In this document: positions 1 through 5,100 of the stretch, piece by piece
Position numbering within the stretch: the stretch's first letter is position 1
How the letters are laid out: each line of letters starts with the position of its first letter
From: Planctomycetota bacterium
Lineage (GTDB): Bacteria; Patescibacteriota; Patescibacteriia; Patescibacteriales; UBA12465
Direction of reading: 5' to 3'
Length of the DNA: 7,326 nucleotides
Assembly (NCBI GenBank): GCA_025453315.1
Contig: JALOQQ010000051.1
Location: 1 to 7,326 of the forward strand
Made by a program: the position numbers and the translations under genes
Notes under the pieces: generated by a model
Seen by the model: the letters and a program-made list of their open reading frames with translations, nothing else
Told to the model about the DNA's origin: nothing
Databases searched by the model: none

Positions 1-2
1 AT

Positions 3-623
3 ATTTTAAATAATTTAGTCGAGCATAAAAAAATTCCTGTCATCCCAGTTTATTTAGACAGCCCCCTAGCTATTAAAGCGGTAGAAATTTATAAAAAACA
101 TAAAGAGAATTATAATCGCCAAGCTTTAGAGGAATTAAAGCATGATAATGATATTTTTTCTTTTCCAGGACTTTATTATGCTGAAAGCAGGGAAGAGTCT
201 AAGGCAATTAATAATTCCAAGAATCCTAAAATTATTTTAGCCGGTAGCGGCATGTGTACGGGTGGTAGAATTCCTTATCATTTAAGGGCTTATTTACCTG
301 ATCGAAGTAGCCGTTTAGTTTTAGTAGCTTATCAAGTTGGCGGTTCTTTAGGTAGAAAATTATTGGAAGGAGAAAAAAAAGTTTTTATTAATGATACTTA
401 TGTTGATGTTAAAGCTAAGGTCCAAGTTGCTAATTCATTTTCTTCTCATGGTGACTTTAAAGAATTATTAGATTGGGCTAAAGCCATAACTAAGCCGAAA
501 CCCAAACAATTTTTTGTTGTTCATGGCGAACTGGAATCTAATAAAATTATGGCTGATTATTTGGAAATGAAAATGAAAATCCGGGCTACTATCCCAGAGT
601 ACGGAAAGTTTTATGAAATTTAA
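3..623 (+). CDS. beta-CASP metallo-beta-lactamase-fold ribonuclease, C-terminal part (5' end outside window)
   Basis: The frame is open from the window edge, giving the last 206 residues of a larger protein. These cover most of the beta-CASP domain and the C-terminal RMMBL segment. Visible motifs, in fragment numbering, are PVYLDSPLA (15-23, motif A Asp19), AGSGMCTGGRI (80-90, family signature), SFSSHGDF (145-152, motif B His149) and VVHGE (172-176, motif C His174). In this superfamily a motif C histidine is typical of RNA-specific members such as CPSF73 and bacterial/archaeal homologues; DNA-specific members usually have valine there. The protein probably acts as a zinc-dependent cytoplasmic endo- or exoribonuclease. 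The metal-binding HxHxDH motif would lie upstream and cannot be seen. An internal ATG at 252 falls inside the AGSGM signature, so it is not the true start. The downstream small membrane protein is 10 nt away and probably co-transcribed. The family call is secure; the exact substrate is unknown. Confidence 0.93.
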   Translation: MLNNLVEHKKIPVIPVYLDSPLAIKAVEIYKKHKENYNRQALEELKHDNDIFSFPGLYYAESREESKAINNSKNPKIILAGSGMCTGGRIPYHLRAYLPDRSSRLVLVAYQVGGSLGRKLLEGEKKVFINDTYVDVKAKVQVANSFSSHGDFKELLDWAKAITKPKPKQFFVVHGELESNKIMADYLEMKMKIRATIPEYGKFYEI

Positions 624-633
624 TTTTTAAATT

Positions 634-900
634 ATGAGTAATTGGTTGGTTTTTAGTTTGGCAGTCGCTATTTTATTATCTATTAACTGGGGAGGAATAA
701 ATCATCTTTTAGGTTCAGAAGCTAGTTCTTTAAGGGATTACATAATTATTATTTTAAGCGCTGTGGTTATGGGTATTATCGTTTACATTAAGTTGCTCTG
801 GCAAACACGACATGATAATTTTAAAAAAGAAAACGATTTATCCGCTCCTTTATTAAATAAAAATTTGACTAAAATTTCTAAACCGAGAAGATTAAAATAA
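634..900 (+). CDS. small two-helix membrane protein of unknown function
   Basis: This is an 88-residue protein that I do not recognise. It has two hydrophobic segments, about residues 3-19 (WLVFSLAVAILLSINW region) and 36-56 (rich in Ile/Val). A short loop separates them, and a basic, polar tail of about 32 residues ends in KPRRLK. By the positive-inside rule the C-terminal tail is probably cytoplasmic. The start is the first ATG after the ribonuclease stop. The 10-nt gap and the terminator 28 nt after its stop make it the last gene of that operon. No Shine-Dalgarno sequence precedes it, as for the other genes here. A 61-residue minus-strand frame overlaps its 3' end but runs through the terminator, so the plus-strand reading is preferred. 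Function cannot be inferred. Confidence 0.72.
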   Translation: MSNWLVFSLAVAILLSINWGGINHLLGSEASSLRDYIIIILSAVVMGIIVYIKLLWQTRHDNFKKENDLSAPLLNKNLTKISKPRRLK

Positions 901-927
901 GTTTTTAAATGTAAATAAAATAATAAT

Positions 928-956
928 AAAAAAACCGTCTTTGGGACGGTTTTTTT
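928..956. terminator. bidirectional intrinsic terminator
   Basis: A perfect 12-bp inverted repeat (928-939 with 945-956) has a GC-bearing core, ACCGTC/GACGGT, a 5-nt loop, and A7 and T7 tracts on the outer arms. On the plus strand it ends the ribonuclease/membrane-protein unit. On the minus strand the outer T tract continues as TTATTATTATTTTA and ends the exported-protein gene, whose stop is at 1007. The A and T tracts give each direction a U-run after the stem. Confidence 0.93.
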
Positions 957-1006
957 AAAGTGAAACACTTTATTATGATTTGTGTAAACCGGTTATTCTC
1001 TAAATT

Positions 1007-1999
1007 CTACAGTTGCAAATTATCCTGATTACCACCATCCTCAATTATTATTGGCTCACTAGTGTTCTCTGGAGCTTTGGGCATAGTGTTATTAATTGTT
1101 TCGGTTGTACTAGTTTCAGTAGTGTTAGAAATAACGGTTGGAACTTTGCAATTTTGTAAATCTTTTTTATATTGTTCCCAGGCCGTTGTTCTAGCCTCTT
1201 TTGATTTAGTAAAAATTTTATTAGCCTCAGTTTGATAAGCGGCGACACAGTTATTTAGGCCTTTTACCTTTTCGTTCTGCTCAGTTTTTCCTAGAGATTC
1301 TTTTTGACAAGTACCTCTTTTGGTAATAACTGTTGCTAAGTCTTCTTTATAAACATTAAGAGCAGTAATTATAGCCTGATCTTTTTTATCAATAGCTTGG
1401 CTGAGACAAGTAATCATTTCTGGAGTAACAGCAAATTTTAAAGAAGAATTGACTTTACGATAACCCCAAAGAGCATTACCGATTTTTTTAATTTTTTCGT
1501 ATAAATTAATTTGATCAGGATGAGAAATTTTTTCTAACTTATTGTTAGATTGTTCTGTAGAATTTATCTGATCTTTTTTTATTTCTTTTTTAATTTCGTT
1601 TTTCTTTATAGCTTCTTTAGTCTTTTCTTTTATCTTTTCAGCCTCTTTTTTTATTTTCTCTGCTTCTTTCTTTATTTTTTCTATTCCTTGTTTCTTATAA
1701 CCCCAAAGAGCATTGCCGATTTTTTTAATTCTTTCATATAATTTAATCTGATCGGGGTGAGAAATTTTTTCTAGTTTTGTGTTGGAATCATTGGTCGTTA
1801 CTGTAGTAACATTAGTATCACCAGTAGTTATGGCGCTAGTAGTTACTGCTTCGGGAGTAATTATTTCGGAAGTAAGAGTGGCTTCATTTGCCACGTTATT
1901 TGTAGTAATGGTGTCAGTATTTACTTCTTCAGCCTTAGCAAAGCCGATCACTGAAAAAGTGAAAGTAAAGATTAATAATGAGATAAGCGTTTTTTTCAT
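1007..1999 (-). CDS. exported Lys/Glu-rich helical protein with a duplicated 29-residue motif
   Basis: This 330-residue protein begins with a classical signal peptide: MKK, a hydrophobic core at residues 5-20, and an AKA cleavage motif at 21-23 followed by EE. Residues 24-74 are Thr/Val/Asn-rich, low in complexity and probably unstructured. Two near-identical 29-residue copies follow, at 75-103 and 154-182, each running from KLEKISHPDQI to ALWGY; 26 of 29 positions match. Between them is a Lys/Glu helix with 7-residue EKIKKEA repeats (about 104-145). Residues 188-285 look alpha-helical and carry four cysteines (198, 231, 251, 284), which could form disulfides outside the cell. The tail (286-330) is again Thr/Asn-rich and acidic. 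I recall similar signal-peptide proteins with a 4-Cys helical tail from Patescibacteria, but this is unverified and no function is assigned. The gene is monocistronic, with its own promoter and terminator. A surface or periplasmic role is inferred. Confidence 0.88.
   Translation of the reverse strand: MKKTLISLLIFTFTFSVIGFAKAEEVNTDTITTNNVANEATLTSEIITPEAVTTSAITTGDTNVTTVTTNDSNTKLEKISHPDQIKLYERIKKIGNALWGYKKQGIEKIKKEAEKIKKEAEKIKEKTKEAIKKNEIKKEIKKDQINSTEQSNNKLEKISHPDQINLYEKIKKIGNALWGYRKVNSSLKFAVTPEMITCLSQAIDKKDQAIITALNVYKEDLATVITKRGTCQKESLGKTEQNEKVKGLNNCVAAYQTEANKIFTKSKEARTTAWEQYKKDLQNCKVPTVISNTTETSTTETINNTMPKAPENTSEPIIIEDGGNQDNLQL
1454..1540 (-). repeat. intragenic direct repeat, copy 2 (residues 154-182)
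   Basis: This 87-bp segment encodes the second KLEKISHPDQI...ALWGY unit. It matches the copy at 1691-1777 at 26 of 29 residues (Asn165, Lys169 and Arg181 replace Lys86, Arg90 and Lys102). The nucleotide copies are also clearly alike but differ at several synonymous third positions, so the duplication is not brand new and the protein sequence has been kept. Confidence 0.93.
1691..1777 (-). repeat. intragenic direct repeat, copy 1 (residues 75-103)
   Basis: This is the first copy of the 29-residue unit of the exported protein, in the same orientation as the copy at 1454-1540. The repeat period is 79 residues (237 bp). The stretch between the copies encodes the Lys/Glu-rich helix with EKIKKEA heptads. 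Confidence 0.93.
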
Positions 2000-2055
2000 A
2001 ATGTTTGACGTTAATTTATAATTATTGTTATTAATTCTTCGACCTTTCTTTTCCC

Positions 2056-2084
2056 ATTATATCATAAAATAAGCTACAGCTCAA
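2056..2084 (-). promoter_or_regulatory. sigma70-type promoter of the exported-protein gene
   Basis: On the minus strand a -35 box TTGAGC (2079-2084) is followed by a 17-nt spacer and a perfect -10 TATAAT (2056-2061). The TG at the standard extended -10 position (TGATATAAT) adds to it. Transcription would begin near 2049 and leave a leader of about 50 nt before the ATG at 1999. The match is the best in the window. Confidence 0.72.
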
Positions 2085-2126
2085 TTTAGGAGAGTTTGTT
2101 CTATCTGATCTATGTTCCTATGTCGT

Positions 2127-2136
2127 CCTAATTAGG
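2127..2136. promoter_or_regulatory. palindrome between divergent promoters, possible operator
   Basis: CCTAATTAGG is a perfect 10-bp palindrome in the 220-nt divergent intergenic region, about 40 nt upstream of the galE -10 box and 43 nt upstream of the minus-strand -35 box. It has no loop, so it is unlikely to be a terminator even though a T-rich stretch follows. A regulator-binding site is possible but rests on symmetry and position only. Confidence 0.2.
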
Positions 2137-2174
2137 TTTGTTTTTTTTATATATATTACCCTCCTGTAAAGATG

Positions 2175-2183
2175 TGCTATAAT
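2175..2183 (+). promoter_or_regulatory. extended -10 promoter of galE
   Basis: TGCTATAAT gives a perfect TATAAT (2178-2183) with the extended TGn element. The -35 region is weak (ATTACC at 2155-2160 with a 17-nt spacer), as is common for extended -10 promoters. Transcription would start near 2190, about 30 nt before the galE ATG at 2220. An upstream in-frame ATG at 2172 lies before this start site, which argues against its use. Confidence 0.55.
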
Positions 2184-2219
2184 AAATATTATAAGATTAT
2201 TAATTGGACAAATATAATT

Positions 2220-3221
2220 ATGAAAAAAATACTTATTACTGGTGGAGCGGGTTATATCGGCTCTCATGCTGTTAAACATTTTTTAGAAAAAGGTTTGGCA
2301 GTAGTTGTTTTTGATAATTTTTCTCGCGGTTATCGCGAAGCTTTAGAAATTCTAAAGAAAATTGGTGACCTTAGCGTGGTAGAGGGTGACTTGTTAAATC
2401 CAAGTGATTTACAAAAATTATTTTCGCAACATGAAATTGAGAGCGTTCTTCATTTTGCTGCTTTTTGTCTAGTTAATGAATCAATGGAAGAGCCAGAACT
2501 TTATTTCCGTAATAATGTTATTGGTAGTTTTAATCTTTTTGAAGCCATGCGTCAAAACAATGTTAAAAATATTGTTTTCTCTTCTACTTGTGCGGTTTAT
2601 GGTGAATCTCAATATTTACCTTTAGACGAAAAACATCCTACTAATGCCAGTAACCCTTATGGTGAATCTAAATTATTGACCGAAAGAATTTTGCGTTGGT
2701 ATGGAGAGATTCATGATTTTCATTATACTATTTTACGTTATTTTAATGTTTGCGGGGCCGCTAGTGATGGTCTTATCGGTGATAGCAAGAAGCCTTCCCA
2801 ATTATTAATGCAAAATGCCGTGCGCGGAGCTTTGGGTATTGAGCCATTTGCTTTTACTTGCCCGCAAGTTAATACGCCGGACGGCACGCCAATACGTGAT
2901 TATATTGATGTTGAAGATTTGGTTAGGGCACATGCCTTGGCCCTTGATTATTTAAAACAGGGCGGCAAAAATGACACTATTAATTTGGGTAATGGTTCAG
3001 GATATAGCGTTAAACAGATTGTTTCTAAAGTTGAAGAAATTACTGAAACAACTATTTCGAAAAAAGAAGTTGAACCACGCAAAGGAGAGTATGCTGCGGT
3101 TTATGCTGATATTAAAAAAGCCACTGACCTCTTAAAATGGCAACCCCAAAAATCTTTAAAAGACAGTGTTTTGAGTTTAAAAAAATGGTATCAAAATTTT
3201 CCTAATGGTTATTCACATTAA
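2220..3221 (+). CDS. galE: UDP-glucose 4-epimerase family protein (GalE-like)
   Basis: This is a 333-residue NAD-dependent extended short-chain dehydrogenase, close to the 330-340 usual for GalE. It interconverts UDP-glucose and UDP-galactose in the cytoplasm and supplies sugars for surface polysaccharide. Visible features are the Rossmann motif GGAGYIGS (8-15), DNFSRG (32-37), SSTCAVYG (121-128, Thr123 at the usual catalytic Ser/Thr), catalytic YGESK (Tyr147, Lys151), RYFNVCGA (173-180) and the signature TPDGTPIRDYIDVEDL (219-234). Two positions differ from typical GalE: the common RDYIH has Asp at the His position, and the substrate-loop HLIP/NNLMP motif is replaced by QLLMQ (194-198). Another UDP-sugar epimerase specificity is therefore possible. 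The start at 2220 places MKKILITGG at the N-terminus as in the family; the longer reading from 2172 adds 16 non-homologous residues and starts upstream of the predicted transcript. A HAD phosphatase follows after 17 nt. Confidence 0.93.
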   Translation: MKKILITGGAGYIGSHAVKHFLEKGLAVVVFDNFSRGYREALEILKKIGDLSVVEGDLLNPSDLQKLFSQHEIESVLHFAAFCLVNESMEEPELYFRNNVIGSFNLFEAMRQNNVKNIVFSSTCAVYGESQYLPLDEKHPTNASNPYGESKLLTERILRWYGEIHDFHYTILRYFNVCGAASDGLIGDSKKPSQLLMQNAVRGALGIEPFAFTCPQVNTPDGTPIRDYIDVEDLVRAHALALDYLKQGGKNDTINLGNGSGYSVKQIVSKVEEITETTISKKEVEPRKGEYAAVYADIKKATDLLKWQPQKSLKDSVLSLKKWYQNFPNGYSH

Positions 3222-3238
3222 TTTTTTAATTATTTTTT

Positions 3239-3892
3239 ATGAATAAGTTAATTATTTTTGATTATGACGGTGTAATTGTTGATTCGTTTTTACCACTTTA
3301 TCAAGTTTATAAAAGTATTTGTCGTAATTTAGGTATTTTTTATCCCAGTACGGTATCAGAATTTCGAGATGCTTTTGGTTATAATCATCAGGAGTTATTT
3401 AAAAATTTAGGTATTAAAACAAATAATGATTTAAATAAAGCAGAAAAAGTTTATCGTCGAGAAGTGATTAAACATAATCTAGAGGTTTTTCCAGGAATTA
3501 AAGAAACTTTAAAAGAATTAAGTCAGGATTATATTTTAGTTATTTTATCAGCTAATTATCGTCGCGAGATAGTAGAAAAATTAAAAAAAGAAAAATTATT
3601 TTCTTATTTTACTTTAATTCTAGGCAAGAAAGACACTAAGACACAATTTCTTAAAACCGCTGCTATCCCTGAGGTCTTAGAGCGTTTTAAGGTTAATAAA
3701 AATCAAGTTATTTCTATTGGTGATCGCAATATTGATTATGATTCCAGTAAAAAATGTGGTTTAAAAAAATTTATTATCGCTGATTATGGTTGGGGCTTTG
3801 ATAAGAGTAAAGCCAAAAATAAATTAGTAATTACTGCAAAAACACCACTAGATATTATTAAGGCCGTCATTAAATTAGATAAAATTAAATAG
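3239..3892 (+). CDS. HAD-family hydrolase, phosphoglycolate phosphatase-like
   Basis: This is a 217-residue cytoplasmic HAD phosphatase. Motif I is FDYDGVIVDS (7-16), with nucleophile Asp8 and acid/base Asp10. Motif II is ILSAN (Ser104). The motif III lysine is probably Lys134 or a close neighbour. Motif IV is IGDRNIDYD (160-168), with Asp162 and Asp166 for magnesium. The roughly 65 residues after motif I form a helical C1-type cap, as in the Gph/PGP/beta-phosphoglucomutase group. The natural substrate cannot be read from sequence. It starts 17 nt after galE with no promoter between, so the two are probably one operon, and a sugar-phosphate substrate would suit that context. Its stop is 3 nt from the stop of the convergent kinase gene, with no GC-containing terminator between, only a T8 run at 3900-3907. 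No Shine-Dalgarno sequence is present; the upstream bases are nearly all A/T. Confidence 0.9.
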   Translation: MNKLIIFDYDGVIVDSFLPLYQVYKSICRNLGIFYPSTVSEFRDAFGYNHQELFKNLGIKTNNDLNKAEKVYRREVIKHNLEVFPGIKETLKELSQDYILVILSANYRREIVEKLKKEKLFSYFTLILGKKDTKTQFLKTAAIPEVLERFKVNKNQVISIGDRNIDYDSSKKCGLKKFIIADYGWGFDKSKAKNKLVITAKTPLDIIKAVIKLDKIK

Positions 3893-3895
3893 ATT

Positions 3896-4702
3896 CTAGT
3901 TTTTTTTAATTGGTAATATTAAAGTAAAAACCGTGCCTTTATTAACCACGCTGGTCACTTTTATATTGCCTTTAAAATCTTGTTCAATAATATTTTTTGT
4001 TGTGAATAGGCCAATACCCAAGCCTTGTTCTTTTTTAGTAGTGAAGAATGGTTCAAAGATGGCGTTAATATTTTGCGGTGAAATACCGCAAGCGTTGTCA
4101 CTTATATTTATTAAGCAAAATTGTGGAAATGAATTTACTGAAATAATAATTTTCTTAACTTTTTTTGATCTATTATTTATCTTTGGCTTTAAAGAAGTAG
4201 TTGAGTTATTCGTTGGAAAATTCAATTCATCTTTATAAGCATCAATAGCATTGGTTAATAAATTAATAAGAACTTGGCTAAATTTAGTTTGTGGTCCGTA
4301 TAATTGCAACTCTCTAGCATTTTCATCTTTAACCTCTAGTATGATTTCTTCTTTTCTTAAGCGATAAGAAAGAATATTAATTATTTGTTTCAACTCTTCA
4401 TTGAGAGAAAAATATTTTTCAGATAAATCACAGCGCAATTGTTGTTTAAGGGAGCTGATTAAACTTTCTACTTTTTTGGCCGCCAAAATAGCGTTGTCTA
4501 AAAAAACAAAAGAGAATTTTTGTTTTTTTTGTTTTATAGCTTCTAAATTTAGACAAACCGCGCTAAGCGGATTCATTAAATCATGAAAGAGTCCACCAGA
4601 CAATCGACCAAATTCAGCTAAACGGTAAAGTTGGTTTAGTTTTTCCAGATCTTGTTTATCTAAAAGAGAGGTTTTAATTTTTAGCCAATTGTTGTTTATC
4701 AT
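3896..4702 (-). CDS. soluble sensor-less histidine kinase (orphan)
   Basis: This 268-residue protein carries a complete kinase core. The H-box is LFHDLMNPLSAV, with phosphoacceptor His40. The N-box is NLLTNAIDA (147-155), G1 is DNACG (202-206), the F-box is IFEPFFTTK (215-223) and G2 is GLGIGL (227-232). The HDLMNPL form resembles HisKA kinases of the NtrB type. There are no membrane helices and no recognisable PAS, GAF or HAMP domain; only about 25 residues precede the dimerisation helix. It is therefore cytoplasmic and senses through an unseen partner or by protein contacts. A polar Asn/Ser/Lys-rich insert (about 156-183) separates the N-box strand region from G1. No response regulator lies nearby, so its target is unknown. 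The leader holds a hairpin and a GC-rich element that could control expression. Its 3' end nearly abuts the HAD gene. Confidence 0.9.
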   Translation of the reverse strand: MINNNWLKIKTSLLDKQDLEKLNQLYRLAEFGRLSGGLFHDLMNPLSAVCLNLEAIKQKKQKFSFVFLDNAILAAKKVESLISSLKQQLRCDLSEKYFSLNEELKQIINILSYRLRKEEIILEVKDENARELQLYGPQTKFSQVLINLLTNAIDAYKDELNFPTNNSTTSLKPKINNRSKKVKKIIISVNSFPQFCLINISDNACGISPQNINAIFEPFFTTKKEQGLGIGLFTTKNIIEQDFKGNIKVTSVVNKGTVFTLILPIKKN

Positions 4703-4726
4703 ATGATTATAAATGTTTTAGGCCAA

Positions 4727-4763
4727 ATAAAAATGGACATGTAATTTACATGTCCATTTTTAT
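4727..4763 (-). terminator. 17-bp perfect hairpin, terminator or attenuator upstream of the kinase gene
   Basis: Positions 4727-4743 pair perfectly with 4747-4763 around a 3-nt loop. The stem core is ATGGACATGTA and its outer part is A/T-only. Read on the minus strand, the right arm ends CCATTTTTATTT, giving an intrinsic-terminator shape 25 nt before the kinase ATG. It could end a short RNA or attenuate the kinase transcript. It is nearly symmetrical, so it could also stop plus-strand read-through towards mrdA. Confidence 0.7.
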
Positions 4764-4820
4764 GAGTCCAGCTTCCTCCGGATTAGTTCCGGGGCTAATG
4801 TCAGGTTTTTTGCCCGACCG
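4764..4820 (-). ncRNA. GC-rich structured element, candidate leader RNA or small RNA (unrecognised)
   Basis: This 57-nt stretch has 32 G/C bases (56%) inside otherwise very AT-rich intergenic DNA. On the minus strand it can form GTCGGG/CCTGAC (4813-4818 with 4800-4805, 7-nt loop, one G-U pair), then either ATTAG/CTAAT (4795-4799 with 4782-4786) or the exclusive alternative CCGGA/TCCGG (4788-4792 with 4778-4782), then CCGG/CTGG (4778-4781 with 4768-4771). The 17-bp hairpin follows at once. A promoter-like sequence lies about 80 nt upstream. I compared it from memory with SRP RNA, RNase P RNA, preQ1, TPP and c-di-GMP motifs and found no convincing match. Strand is inferred from the promoter and the G-U pair. 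It could instead be a relic of something else. Confidence 0.4.
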
Positions 4821-4897
4821 TATATTAATTAAGAATATAAGAAATTGTTTATTTCTTTGTATTTTTGTAAACATATGATAAATAGAAATATGCTAAT

Positions 4898-4926
4898 ATT
4901 ATACAATAAAAACAATATTATAACAA
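4898..4926 (-). promoter_or_regulatory. candidate promoter for the kinase leader / small RNA
   Basis: On the minus strand TTGTTA (4921-4926, 4 of 6 bases of the -35 consensus) is followed by a 17-nt spacer and a perfect TATAAT (4898-4903). Transcription would start near 4891, about 165 nt upstream of the 4727 end of the hairpin and 190 nt upstream of the kinase ATG. The surroundings are so AT-rich that chance matches are likely, which limits confidence. Confidence 0.45.
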
Positions 4927-5050
4927 TAAATTACTATCCATTGTTAGTGTATCATATTAGGGATAAATTTTTTCTAAATTTTTTATTAGAAAAAAATGGC
5001 TAATTTTAAACATTTTTTATTATTTTAAGATTTTTTTAAACAAAAAAGTT

Positions 5051-5081
5051 TTGCTCAAGATCTTTTTGCTTTTTTTATAAG
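5051..5081 (+). promoter_or_regulatory. weak candidate promoter of mrdA
   Basis: TTGCTC (5051-5056) and TATAAG (5076-5081) are separated by 19 nt, longer than the ideal 17. Transcription would begin near 5088, leaving a leader of only about 13 nt. No better-spaced pair was found in the 280 nt upstream, though several single -10-like sequences exist there (for example TATCAT at 4950-4955). Confidence 0.22.
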
Positions 5082-5100
5082 AGCAGGCTAATATTTAAGT

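Larger units (their letters stand above)
4821..5100. other. AT-rich non-coding region upstream of mrdA
   Basis: These 280 nt contain almost only A and T and no credible reading frame. Besides the promoter candidates listed separately, the one clear structure is a 10-bp perfect inverted repeat (TTTTTTCTAA at 4968-4977 with TTAGAAAAAA at 4986-4995, 8-nt loop) about 105 nt before mrdA. A weaker inverted repeat, TGCTC (5052-5056) with GAGCA (5081-5085), spans the AAGATCTT palindrome (5057-5064). No tRNA or known RNA family was recognised. Confidence 0.6.

Noticed and set aside
783..968. 61-residue minus-strand reading frame overlapping the small membrane protein
   Set aside because: It starts beyond the bidirectional terminator and runs through its stem, then antisense to a better-supported gene. 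It has no promoter or recognisable content.
957..971. Second hairpin AAAGTG/CACTTT next to the terminator
   Set aside because: It is a 6-bp stem with only two G-C pairs and no U-tract of its own. The adjacent 12-bp hairpin fully accounts for termination.
1550..1741. Plus-strand Phe-rich reading frame
   Set aside because: It is the antisense shadow of the Lys/Glu-rich segment of the exported protein. Lysine and glutamate codons read backwards give Phe, Leu and Ser.
2172..2219. Longer galE reading from the ATG at 2172, adding 16 residues
   Set aside because: This ATG overlaps the region just before the predicted -10 box and lies upstream of the likely transcription start. The added residues do not fit the GalE N-terminus, which begins MKKILITGG.
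4764..4820. SRP RNA or RNase P RNA, because the minus strand contains GGAGGAAGC and CCTGAC
   Set aside because: The SRP helix 8 tetraloop and its symmetric loop are not in the right order. The RNase P GAGGAAAGTCC core is broken and the rest of that long RNA is absent.
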